Position numbers and translations under genes: made by a program. Shown here in pieces: positions 1 through 11,400 of a DNA stretch of 64,000 nt. This DNA comes from Sweltsa coloradensis. Lineage: Eukaryota; Arthropoda; Insecta; Plecoptera; Chloroperlidae. Numbering within the stretch: the stretch's first letter is position 1; the number at the start of each line of letters is the position of its first letter. The DNA is taken from positions 239,473 through 303,472 of the forward strand of contig JAMZAV010000647.1 of NCBI GenBank assembly GCA_024449915.1. Reading direction: 5' to 3'. Below the pieces are notes generated by a model. That model searched no databases and had not been told where the DNA came from. It saw only the letters and a list, made by a program, of their open reading frames with translations.

Positions 1-159
1 GATGGCTGACCATGGACTCTGCGACAGCCGGTGTAGGCGGAGTCGGCATTAATTCACCATCAGGATCAGGTGAAAGTGGCTCAGCAACTTCTTCTGCAAG
101 GGCAGAGGCAGCAAAAGGATTTTCAGCAGAGTCTGCTGGCACGATTGCAGGCAAAACTT

Positions 160-1400
160 CAGCCGGATCGGCAAGACGCGAGACAACTGATCGATATGTC
201 TATGCTCCACCTCACCATTCTCCCCGACAACTCGAAGGTTTCTTGGGCCTTCACGGAAAGTATTACTCCCGGCAACCACCGCTCTCCAGGCTTGTAGGAA
301 CGATAGTACACCCGCTGACCCACAGCAAATGAACGAGCTTGCGGCAATGGGACGCTTGGAGATCGAGGAGCTGATGCCGGATGAAGTCGATCAATAAGCG
401 AGCGAATCCGGCGACCCATAAGCATCTCACACGGAGCACGTCCTGTGGTTGTACTAGGAGTTGTGTGTAGCATGAGGAGAATGCCAGCGAGTTCGCCCCT
501 CCAACGCGTAGGCGAAAGCTTCTTAAAACGGTTCTTGACAGTCTCGACGGCGCTCTCTGCCTGCCCATTTGTCGCTGGCTTGTACGGGGCACTGAGAGCA
601 TGTCGAATGCCATTAGCTTGGCAGAAAACTCTTCAAATTCGGTGGACCGGAAAGCTGGTCCATTGTCCGTTACCAATTGATCAGGAATTCCATGCGTTGC
701 GAACCAGGAACGCAGGAATCCAATTGTTGTCACCGATGACATTGAGCCCACGGTATCTGCTACCTCGATCCACTTTGAGGTAGCATCTACACAAAATGAG
801 GAAAGTGTGGCCATGAGTTGGACCAGCGAAATCTAAATGCAAGCGAGACCAGACCCGCTCAGGGGCAGACCATGAAACAACCGGGGCCCGCTGAGGGTCA
901 CGCTGGACTAACGAACAGGCTTCGCATGATTTAACTAACAACTCTATGTCCTCACTTATACCTGGCCACCAGACATAGCTGCGTGCTAGGGCCTTAGTAC
1001 GGGACAATACCCTGGTGTACCTTGTGTAGAAGTTTAAGAACTGATGGACGAAGTACGGCGGAATGACAACACGATTGCCTCGCAACACACACCCTGCATT
1101 ACCGACAGATGTCCATGATTATGTGACAGGTACTTCTCAACTTCAACATCACCTGAATAGGTACGACCATGTAATACATGACCTAAGACCTGGGACAGAA
1201 TTGGGTCCTCACTGGTAGCCTTAGCGATAGCTGGTGCCGTGAGTGGGGATAGAGACGGGGCTTCCTCAAAAAGCAGAACTCCCGCTGGCTCAGGAAATTC
1301 CTCACAAACAGCATTAGCCAAAGGTAACCTGCTCAAATAGTCTGCATTGCAGTGCAGTTTACCTGGTCGCTGCTGCAATTGATATTGATACTTGCTTAGC
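160..1400 (-). pseudogene. gypsy integrase (zinc-binding, DDE core, C-terminal domain; frameshifted)
   Basis: The 1088-681 frame holds the HHCC zinc-binding domain (VHQFLNFYTRYTRVLS, then WWPGISEDIE and CEAC) and the first core Asp (LHLDFAGP). The 814-263 frame holds the second Asp (GIPDQLVTDNGPAFRSTEFEEF). A third frame (473-159) has HTTPSTTTGRAPCEMLMGR and the C-terminal domain FAVGQRVYYRSYKPGERWLPG, typical of gypsy integrase tails. A short final block (49-160, EHRHIDQLSR) closes the polyprotein. At least two frameshifts separate the parts. Confidence 0.85.
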
Positions 1401-1401
1401 A

Positions 1402-1875
1402 TTAGACACCAACGCAGCATGCGTGGTGAAACAACATCTGGAATCGGGCGATCGGACCTGAAAATTCCACACAACGGCTTGTTGTCCGTAAGAATTTGAA
1501 ATTACGTCCATATAAATACATGTGGAACTTGGATACCCCAAAAATTACCGCCAACCCCTCCCGATCAAGTTGAGAGTAGTTCTTCTCGCTGGCTCGGAGA
1601 GTTCGCGAGGCATACGCCACTGGGCGCTCCTCTCCGTTTGCCAAAACATGGGATAGCACTGCTCCCACACCAAAAGGTGAAGCATCCGCAGCCAGAACAA
1701 TCGGTAACTTAGGGTTGAAATGCATAAGTACCTCACCAGAAGTCATGACTTTATGAGCATACTTAATGCAACGCCTCTTCCGACTCACCCCACTTCCAGG
1801 TTGCGTTGTCCGAGGTATGAAGCAGCTGGTAAAGGGGATGGAAACGAGTCGCCTTATGGGGAAAGAACCGATCAT
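1402..1875 (-). pseudogene. gypsy RNase H domain
   Basis: The frame contains VLAADASPFGVGAVLSH (first catalytic Asp of the RNase H fold) and ERPVAYASRTLRASEKNY followed by QLDREGLAVIFGVSKFHMYL (the E and core helix of Ty3/gypsy RNase H). It follows RT directly and precedes integrase. The frame is lost after FKFLRT, where the next block (TDNKPL-like) continues in another frame near 1500-1400. Confidence 0.85.
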
Positions 1876-1879
1876 AGTA

Positions 1880-2730
1880 ATTTATGAAGCCTAGGAACGC
1901 TGAAGTTCTTCCCGACAAGTAGGTGAAGGTATATCCAGTAACTGACCAATCTTACTATCCATTGGCTTGATCCCGTTGGCAGAAATGTGGTAGCCTACAT
2001 ATTCGATAGCAGGGACTGCAAACGAACACTGTCTAGGCGAACGCGTAAGCCAACATCATTTAGGCGAGAAACCACCTTCCGAACACGTTCAGCTAGTTCC
2101 TTTTATTGCTACCCTTACCAGAAGATCATCTAGAAACACAAGAACCCCCTCTAAGTCTGCTAGAAGCGACTCGGTCAGACGCTGGAAATACGCGGGCGCT
2201 GACGACAGTCCAGGACTTAGTCGTGTCATGCGGAACAGTCCGCGATGGTATTCAGTGTCAGACATTTGAAGTTTCCTCATCAACAGACACCTGTAAAAAA
2301 GCTTTTTTAGAGAGGTCAATCTTGGTAAATAGCTTACCTCCTGAAAGCTTACTTAGGAGTTCGTCAGTTGTGGGAAAGCGGATAGATTTCCCGGTCACAT
2401 GACGGGTTGACCGTTCCGGAAAAAATCCCCACAATGCGAATACTTCCATCCCGCTTTTCCACATTAACAGTCGGTGTTGCCCACTCAGAGTGGTGACTGG
2501 AACAAGAACACCTGATTCTACCATTTTGTCGATTCCTGGCTCACTCTAGACTGAAGAGCAAACGGCACAGGCCTAGCTTTACGGAAAACAGGAACAGCTC
2601 CCGACTTTAGGTAGATGTGGGCTGGAGGACCAATGTACTTGCCAAACCCCGGCTGGAACACACAATGAAAATCTTGCAGATACAATGGAATAGATGTCAC
2701 AGTTGATTTACCCTCAGATGGTGCCGGCAA
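1880..2730 (-). pseudogene. gypsy reverse transcriptase (fragmented)
   Basis: Three overlapping minus-strand frames (2730-2518, 2524-2258, 2319-2089) together cover the RT fingers and palm. Recognisable blocks are KSGAVPVFRKARPVPFAL, a KIDLSKKAFLQ block (fingers/palm Asp), RMTRLSPGLSSAPAYFQRL (the F-G-L..AP.F.R block) and FLDD at about 2136-2125. FLDD occupies the position of the YVDD/FLDD catalytic aspartates. Frame changes between blocks show inactivation. Gypsy RT normally has a thumb followed directly by RNase H, as found here at 1875-1402. Confidence 0.85.
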
Positions 2731-2959
2731 AGAATCTACCTTAGAGACATATTGGACACCATCTCTACAATAATACCCAAAGCATCAAAACCAATTACGA
2801 CCCATTAAAGCAGGACCTTGCTGCGACATAACAACTACTTGCAACTCACCGAGTGACCTTTGAACTGCACTAAAGAAGTGAAGCACCTTTCACCAGCAGT
2901 TTTTCCTTCGACCAGGTTCTAAGATGAACACTCGGTGATGATAATGGAATCGTAGAAAA

Positions 2960-3020
2960 ACTGCGCTCATACAAATCACTCCCAATGAGTGTGTATGCCG
3001 CACCTGAGTCTACCTCCATA
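2960..3020 (-). pseudogene. gypsy aspartyl protease fragment (DSGA motif)
   Basis: A minus-strand frame reads M-E-V-D-S-G-A-A-Y-T-L-I-G-S-D-L, with the catalytic Asp at 3010-3008. D-S/T-G-A is the active-site signature of retroviral-type aspartyl proteases, and it lies between gag and RT where gypsy elements carry it. The remainder of the domain is fragmented. Confidence 0.6.
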
Positions 3021-3261
3021 ACAGAGGTTGATTATTAATCAGAACAGACACCGTAATCGGCGGAGGGACTGGACCAGCCTTACCGGTACACTGAAAAAGA
3101 CCAGAGAAATCATGGTTAGGCTCGCTATTTTCTTCCACCACCTGGTGAGCCGAGCCTTGCTTGCTTCCTCGTGAATTTCCCCCACGTAAATATCCTGGAC
3201 GTGGTTGCGGACACTGCGGCCTGGGCGGCTGGGTCGTGCTTTTTCTTGGGACACATCCGGA

Positions 3262-4037
3262 CTAGATGTCCCACTTGCCGGCAATAATTGCACCTGTACT
3301 CTGGTACGGGCAATTGGACTTCATGTGGTCCCCCGATCCACATGAGTAGCAAGACCTATCCGTGGTCGGACTAGTAGGCCTAGGCCTAGGCCTATTCCCA
3401 CCACCTTTGCTCCCCTTAGGCCTATAACCAGACCCTGAGGCCTGATGAACAGCAGCTGCCTGAGGTTGAGCAAACGCACCACTAACCTGGCCTTGCAACT
3501 TCGCCATGTTGACTTTGCGGTCTCCGCTGCTACGGCACGATCATACACTTTAACACATGTGAGATCTTCAGTGCTAAACAACGTCTCCTTAAGACGCATG
3601 TCTCGCATGCCTAACAGCATTTGTTGCAGCAAATCTTTGTCTAAATCTGCAAAATCGCAATCTTTTGCTAGCAGACGCAGCTCGGCAACAAAATCTTTGA
3701 AGCATTCGCCGGGCTTTTGTGTTCGCCCACTGAACACTGCTCTGCTGACCCATACATTTGTCTTGGGACGGAAATGATTATCCAAAGTCTCTATAGCTTT
3801 TGCATACGATACTGTGGTTGGGTCACATAGCTTCCGTATGCTTCTGTAAACTATGTCCCCTGTGTTGGCAAACAGGATAGCCCGCTTCCGGTCATCGTCT
3901 GTGATGCCATTAGCCACAAAATAAAAACCAAGTTTTTCTTTAAAAATAGACCACTCTTCCAGGTCCTCCTTTACCAGCTCTGGGCATGTGCCACACATAC
4001 CCAGATGACAGGCTGGACTGTAGGAGGAGGAGCACAT
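3262..4037 (-). pseudogene. gag: gypsy gag with two CCHC zinc knuckles (frameshifted)
   Basis: The frame starting at 4037 encodes about 200 residues of capsid-like sequence (motifs ELVKEDLEEWSIFKEKLGFY and LDNHFRPKTNVWVSRAVFSG), followed by a basic Pro/Arg-rich linker. Two zinc knuckles follow in two other frames: CYSCGSGDHMKSNC at about 3351-3310 and CNYCRQVGHLVRMC at about 3292-3251. Both fit C-x2-C-x4-H-x4-C, the nucleic-acid binding motif of nucleocapsid. The shift between knuckles means at least two frame breaks. The linker overlaps an AGGCCTA-rich stretch near 3375-3425, which may have expanded after insertion. Confidence 0.8.
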
Positions 4038-4162
4038 GGTAGCAAAAGAGCTTGTAGGCCTATGTCTAGGGCAATCAACACAGCAGGACTAGGGCCTAGG
4101 GCCTAGCCTAGGTATGGCAAGTAGATGCTAAATCTCATAGCCTACTGACCTGGTGCCTTCAA

Positions 4163-4183
4163 AAAATCCCATCCTCGTCGCCA
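4163..4183 (-). promoter_or_regulatory. Putative primer-binding site next to the gypsy 5' LTR
   Basis: On the minus strand the stretch TGGCGACGAGGATGGGAT lies about 130 bases upstream of gag. This sequence directly after the LTR end is common in invertebrate gypsy elements (family knowledge), so the LTR would start at about 4184 and extend to higher coordinates. No second LTR copy is in the window to confirm it. Confidence 0.45.
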
Positions 4184-4185
4184 TT

Positions 4186-4870
4186 GTGATATACGCAAAG
4201 AATAATACATATCCCATGTTGGGAAACATATTTAATGAAGACACTAAAGCTAAACACATACAATCATGACATGACCTGCCTCAGGACTGCATCCAAGATG
4301 GTGCTGGAATGTCACCGCCTTGACTATGGTATATGGCTGGGCACACTGCCATCATCATAAGTGGCGGGGAATACAAGTCATTCACCACAGCCGACGCATC
4401 TAGCGACTTGCGGACGCAAGTCTGCTAACGCAACTATCTTTATGCATACGGTTTTTATAGCCCTATGATTTAACATTATATGGATTTGACCAAGTCCACC
4501 ATTTTTAACGAGACGCAACTTTGCGTCGGTAAATCTTTGTGCATAAGGTGTAAGTCATCACATAATGGATGGTGATTTAAAATATTATTGGTATTGTAGC
4601 CTATGAGAGGTGACCAGAGACTGGCACTTGAGTGTTATATGTGTTCCCTAAACATCAAACAACCATTTTAACTATATGTAATTAAAAATATGTCAAAACT
4701 TGTCTGTGATTTGTGTCCACATGGCCTAATTGGAATTGGAAACAAAATGCTGTCTAAGGGCATTTACAAATTAAAAATGGTGTCAACATTGACCTGATAA
4801 CAAACAAAAATTTGAGAAAGTAGGTATATGTTGTGATGAATAATTATTAACGTGTGGCTAAGATCATAGC
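4186..4870. other. Possible gypsy 5' LTR and intron sequence
   Basis: No coding signal is seen. The first few hundred bases are the expected position of the gypsy 5' LTR. The rest is presumably the downstream intron of the coiled-coil gene, because the donor of its third exon lies at 4878. Confidence 0.35.
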
Positions 4871-4878
4871 CTACCTAC

Positions 4879-5165
4879 CTCGAATTGCAGTAAACTGGCT
4901 AATCTTGTCTGTGATGTCCTTGCATTTGACTTTAGTACGAGCCTGCGTCAGATTCTCCATCTTAATTTCTATCTTAATCTCCCTTCGCTTAATTGCGAGG
5001 GGACGGCGTTCGTAGATTGCATCGTAACTATCCCACAACGACTCGTAGTGTGCAAGAGTATTTTTATATCTCTTGATGTCTTCACTGGACTTGATTTTTT
5101 CCAGCTCCAACGACTTCTTTAGATTAGCAACTTGCTCTTTTACAGTTGCCAGTGATTTTGAAACA
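4879..5165 (-). CDS. Coiled-coil gene, third coding exon
   Basis: The acceptor is CTCATGTAAG (AG at 5167-5166) and the donor CGAG|GTAGGT at 4878. Entered in phase 2 it encodes 95 or so residues of coiled-coil-like sequence including KSLATVKEQVANLKKSLELE and RRPLAIKRREIKIEIKMENL, with no stop. It leaves in phase 1, so at least one more exon must follow toward lower coordinates. Confidence 0.7.
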
Positions 5166-8100
5166 CTTACATGAGAAAAAATATCAGAAATAAGTATGGT
5201 TAATACCTATATACTAATTAGGTGGCACTTGGTAGACATGCTTATGGGAGACCGTATGACAGAAAGAGAGCGCTGCAAGCAATCACGTTCACTTACCACA
5301 CATTTACTTAGAACAGCCACGATTGTGTCCATATTGTTGTCTCACAATTTAATATTGTAACAATTACTGTTAACTGGTATTTAATATGTTTTATAGTAAA
5401 ATAACAGATCAGATGCATCAGTGTTGTGTGTTATAATTAAAACAATCAGCAAAGTTCACTAAAAAGAAAAGAATGTCATGACAATGACAGTAGGCAGTCT
5501 AGTGCACGCTTCGCACATGGGGTTGTGATTTAACCGTCTCACAGCCATATTTATTTGCACAACAACATAATTTTATGCATGAATGAAGGGGCAGACTGTG
5601 AATTTGTTGAACTGCACCGCTCGCAGCTCTTCTGTCATACGGTCCCCCACAGCGTTGTTAAAGCTAGGACTACTTTTAAAAAGTAGCACAGCAACAGCTA
5701 CTTGACGTGACTAAAATCCAATTTGACTAAGAACATGAATAAACATATTTCAGTGGGGTGCAAGGTATAGAAGGACAACAGCTAATCTTATAAGGTAGGT
5801 TGTACAGTCACAAATATAAGAGAAGATGATCCTTTTTGGTTAGCCTTATACAATGTAGGCTCTAATTTGGTTATGAAAGACTGGAAATATTTTCGGATTT
5901 ATGAACCAATATAGATCTAGGCCTAAAGTTGTGTGCAGCGTTGTCACGTATTCAGGAACCAAGTTTATCGTTGAGTTTCACTACCCAAGGACAAAGGTCA
6001 TCCCTAGTGCTAGGCTTATTAAAAATGTATCATTCATATTATATTACTCATGGCCTAGGCCTCATAATAAAGCTGGTCTATAATTTAGCTGAGGCCTATA
6101 GGCAGAAATAAATTTTAGGCAGCCTAGCTAGTTTTTTAACAGGGATTTATTAATAGGCCTACCTACCTAAATGGTAAATAAATCAATAATTTGTATGATG
6201 AGTGGATTGAACAAATTAAACAAACCATAATTGACAAACATAATTATTAGCGTATCTAATTTCCAATTTCTTTCTTGTAGGTGATTTCCCAACACAGCTG
6301 AAATTGGCAAGGGTAACGCCTATTTATAAGGGTAAAGGTAAAAAGAGTGATAGGAATTCTTATCGACCTATATCAACTCTTCCAATTGTAGGAAAAATTA
6401 TTGAAAATATTTTACACAAGAGGTTATTACATGAAGTGGATGCATCAGAAGGTTTAAGTGAAAACCAGCATGGTTTCAGGAAAGGTAGGTCAACGCAAAG
6501 TGCCCTTCTAGCATTTACAGATTTTATCTATAGGCCCTAAAGGGATTGATAAACGTAATGGTAAGGTTGGAGCTGTCTTTGTTGATCTTAGGAAAGCATT
6601 TGATTCAGTACCTTTTTTACCTCTTTTAATAAAATTAAAAACCAGGTATAACGTAAGTCCTTATTTGTTATCAATTTTGGCGGATTATTTTTTAAATAGA
6701 AAAATGTTTATAAATCTTGCAAAATATAGTTCAAAAGTATTCAATATATTTTGTGGAGTAGCCTACCCCAAGGATCAATATTAGGACCCCTGTTATTTAT
6801 TCTTTATATAGATGATATTTCTACTATAATGGGAGGCATCAATTATATCTTATATGCTGATGACTTGGTCTTTTATTTAGAAGGTGTGGATGTCAAAGAG
6901 ATCGTAAGATGTCTTCAAGAAGTTCTAAAGAGGATGGATGATTGGTTTAAAACTCAGGAACTTGATATTAATTATAGCAAAACAAATTTTATGATTTTTC
7001 ATAAGGCTAATGATAGAAGCATGAATGATATTCATTTGACGTTAAATTGTAATGGTAAATTAATTTCTAGAGTGTATGAATTTAAATATCTTGGAGTTTT
7101 CTTAGATTGTAATTTACAATTTATAAGTAGAATGAAAGGTTTGTAACTGAGAGAATGTTGAGGTTACTTGTAGATTCTTATATTCACTCTGTTATTGATT
7201 ATTGCTTAGTGGTTTGGGCAGTAAGACCTTCTACTGAGTATGTTGTACTCCAGAAGAGAATTGACCATCTGTTTGATTCATTTCCCTTGAGCCAAGATTT
7301 GCAGTCTGATTGTTTCACGATTGAGGAGAGGATGAAGTATAGCGTGCTGGTAAATACATACAAAGTATTGAAAGGTATGTTTTTAGGTATTCTATTAAAT
7401 ATTTTTAAAATTGTTGATCGTGATAGAAAATCTACTTTAATAAACTCATTGGAAGTTCCTAGATTAAATTCTGAAGCATTTAGAAAGTCATTTATGTACA
7501 GAGGCGTATCCTATTGGAATTCAATTTCTTATGATATTAGAAGCCAGTTTACTGATCTAGGAATTGTACAATTTAAAAGTAAAATTGAAGCAATGATAAT
7601 GAATCAAAGAGCAAAGAATTGATTTTTACTATTTATTTGTAGGTTATTGTCTGTGTATTTGTGTAATGTTAATTTACCTTCATAAGTTCTTGTTAATGAT
7701 TTTGCTTTTCTCTTTGTTTGTTCATTATTGCTTTGATTTATGATATAAACAATGTATTTTCAATTATATTTTTCTGCCTAGATTGTCTGGTTGCCGCCCA
7801 CTGATGGAGCTTGCAACTTGAGTTAGGTGTCCTGTATCATTGCTGTGATCAGTTTGACATGAACAATTTTAAATAATTATATATCTGATATAATTATATA
7901 TATATGAGTCAAGATTTTTTGGACTAAAATGTTATCAAGATTTGAACACAAAAATGAAGATTGAACACAAGAATAAAGATTTCGCGTTCGGTGGTTTCTT
8001 CTGCGAAAGTTTTTTGATTATACTCCCTGATTTGCTGTTCCTGATTTTTGGCAAACCTCATATTCGTTTGAGTGAGATCGTCTAATTAATCAGTTTTTTT

Positions 8101-8411
8101 CTTTTCGTTTTTTCTTTTTAAATGTTTTTTTTTTATTTTTTTATTTCTTTCTTTTTTATTTTTTTAATTTTTTTTTCTTTCTTTCTTTTCATTCTACACC
8201 CTTTTTTATATTTGATTCATTCATTAAATGCATGTAATATATTTTTTTTATTTGTTACCAAAATTGTTGTGTTTAAATGCAATGTTGTTGTAATGCTACT
8301 ATTTCAAATATTTACGAAAATGTAGTTTATTGTTGTTTCTGCATCTATGTAATTAGATTTATTTAGTTGTCCTCCTTTGTAAATCAGTTTTTATAACTGA
8401 ATAGGATAGAC

Positions 8412-8448
<37 letters not shown>

Positions 8449-11400
8449 ATAGAGAAAGACGTGCCTTGGATGGAGGTAGAATTGGGAAGATGGTGGGAAG
8501 ATCCAAAAAAAACTGGAGAGACCTGGTAAACAAGCAGCAGAATATGGAAAAGTTATCAGATGAAGAGGAGGGAAGCCAAAATTGTACGAATCAATGGACC
8601 AATGGAGATAATGTATCTATCCTCACCAACCCTCTCAGTCATATTACGGTAATACTATAGTATAGGGTACCCCGGTTCAAACCGACGTGCGCACGCATCT
8701 CCACTGCAGCCAACTTACACAATGCGATAGTAACTACATTAGAAACAATAAATTTGCCTTGTTACTGTTAAAGGTGTACTTTCGTTAGGTTAGTCGACCT
8801 TTCCGCCTAGTTGTAGTACGCCGCGCTAGTTCTGATATAATCGATAAGAGCGCACCCGAAATCCTTTCCGTTAAAAACGAGGTTGGGGATACTTGTTGTT
8901 ACGCGGTTGGCAACATTCGTTGAAAAATTTGCGCGCGAAGCGGGGTACCCTATACTATAGTTTTACCCACATTACTGATTTTCAATTGAGGAATTTCATT
9001 TAAAGCAGACCAAGCTAACTATGTTGGCCTGACGCCATTGATGAGCAACCAACGGTCAACTAGGGACCTACATTTTAAATAGAAATTAATATAAAAACAT
9101 GAAACATAAATAGTTAACAAACCTCTCAACATTGCTGAATATCACTTCTATTCTTTGTGGAAGCATCGCCTTCTTTTCACTTGAAGCGGCAATTTCAATC
9201 ACAACTTGCTCCAATTCACGATCAACATTTTTAATTTGAATCGATAGATCTAGAGAAAGAAAATAAAGTACAGATGCCTTTCAATTTAAAAAAAAAAAAA
9301 AACATGCTAGGGACTAGCCAGTAAATACAATACAAGAAAGGAGAGTAACTCTCAAACTCTTCTGTCACACTGTCACAGAGAGCGACAAAATGAAAAAAAT
9401 AAGTGTGCTTTTGTGACGACACGAGAATGAGAAAGAGAAAACCCATGAAAGTTGTTTTGGGATGGTTATGACTTATGAGTGACTAGGCCTTATGATTGAT
9501 TTTTCAACTGTTCATACTTGCATTATTTGGATGAGCGTAGCGAGCGAAGCAAAGATTCCATTTAACTACACTAAAGAAAAAAATCCGGAATGTTTTTTTT
9601 TTTTTTTTTTGTATTTTTGTGTGTCTGTTAACACGATTCCGGCTAAACCGATACTCCAATTGCAATGAAATTTTCTGGAGACCTTTGAAATCTCTGAACT
9701 TAGAACTGCCACGTGCGAAAAATCGATCGAAAAATTATTTCTCATGAAAATTGCAATTTTACGATTTTTTTTCGATTTTCTCGTTTTTTTGTTTGTATTT
9801 TTGTGGGTTTGTTAACACGATTCCAGCTAAACCGATACTCCAATTGCGATGAAATTTTCTGGAGGCCTTTGAACTTAGAACTGCCACGTTGTTTAGCGCA
9901 ATCGAAAAAAAAATCTCATTAAAATGCAATTTTACGATAGATATGTTTGGATTAAAAAAAAACATTCTTCGACTTATACTTAAAATCATCGCCAGTGAAT
10001 CATCCCTTCTTTTAGTTTATCATGCATTTATTCATTCAATCATCTCATATGGTATACTTTTTTGGGGCTCGTCTGTCCATGCTCAACGAATATTTATCAT
10101 TCAAAAAAGAGCTGCAAGAATAATCGCTGGTCTCTCTAGGCGGACATCTTGCAGGACATACTTTCCCAAATTACGTATTCTTACCCTAACTTCAACTCTA
10201 ATTCAAACAGCTGCAACTTTTGTCCATTCCAACCCTGAGCTTTTCCCCACCAATTTGACCAATCACAGTCACAACACAAGAAATGTAGCCAATATTTTCA
10301 TCCCGTCGTTTGGACATTCATTTTATAAAAGTAGTCCACAGTTCCTTTGCCGCATTCTCTACAATAATCTCCCACATGATATCAAAAATTCCAAATCATT
10401 CAAGTTTGACCTTAAGAAGTATTTGCTAGAAAAATCTTTTTATTCTCTAGAAGAATTCCTAAATCCCTCCACTTAGAGTTTTTACCATATTGAAATTTAT
10501 AATTATTATTGTATTCTTTTGAATTTATATTTGTTATCTGTTAATTGTTATTTGTTATTTGTCATCTGTTATTTGTTATTTGTGAAATGTAACGGTTAGA
10601 CATATGTATGTATATCCGATATGTGTACCATGTACATGTCCATGGATTCAATAAATAAATAAATAAATAAATATAACACCTACATTCTTTATCCGATTGT
10701 AATGATTTTTTCACAGAACCTTAATTTTATAAATTAATATATTCGTGTGAAATTTGAGCGCAATCGAAAAATTATTTCTTATGAAAATCACAATTTTACG
10801 ATTTATTTTTATTTTTAAAACATTCTTCGACTTATAAGTTATAACACCCACATGCTTTATCCAATTGTAATGATATTTTCACAGAACCTTAATTTTATGA
10901 ATTTATGTATTTGTGTGAAATTTGAGCGCCATCGAAAAATAATTTCTTATGAAAATCGCAATGTAACGCTTTTTTTGTTTAAAAAAACATACGCTCATCC
11001 AACAACGCGCCTGAAAAAGCGTTTGCGAAGCTTCCTAGTAATACAAAGTTTTAGTACCGTAGCTTCAATTTTACGCTAGTTAACCGGTACCTGTTTATAG
11101 GCACCGAGCGTTCATACTACTAGAGTCATGAGTGGTCAAATCTGGCATTAATTGCGTGAAGATTTCGCAATCACCCATCTTTTCCCATGTTATTTGTACA
11201 TTTTAACATTGCTGTTATTAATGGTAGCCTACTAGTTGCAATGGATATTGAAAATCATGTACCCTATATAGGTAAGGCCTACATCAAGAAATTCATTCTG
11301 TATCGTCGCTGTACTAATCTAGTAGCCAACACAGGACATTACGTCACATTTTTACACTTTCACAAGGCCCCACTTCTAAAACTTGAGCCAGATTTAATTT

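Larger units (their letters stand above)
1..4185 (-). mobile_element. Decayed Ty3/gypsy LTR retrotransposon, minus strand
   Basis: Reading the minus strand from about 4040 to 1 gives the order gag, CCHC zinc knuckles, aspartyl protease, reverse transcriptase, RNase H, zinc-binding integrase and DDE integrase core. This is the order of Ty3/gypsy elements, not of Copia. The coding sequence is broken into many overlapping frames, so the copy is dead. A primer-binding-like stretch lies at 4165-4183 (minus: TGGCGACGAGGATGGGAT), which puts the 5' LTR above about 4183. The 3' LTR would lie left of base 1 and is not in the window, so the LTR length cannot be measured. The insertion sits downstream of the third exon of the coiled-coil gene and in the same orientation, probably inside one of its introns. 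Confidence 0.9.

Noticed and set aside
4186..4870. Exact gypsy 5' LTR boundaries
   Set aside because: Only one LTR would be in the window, so the outer end cannot be set by comparison.
8122..8325. F-rich 67-residue open frame
   Set aside because: It is the translation of a T-rich 3' region of the LINE.
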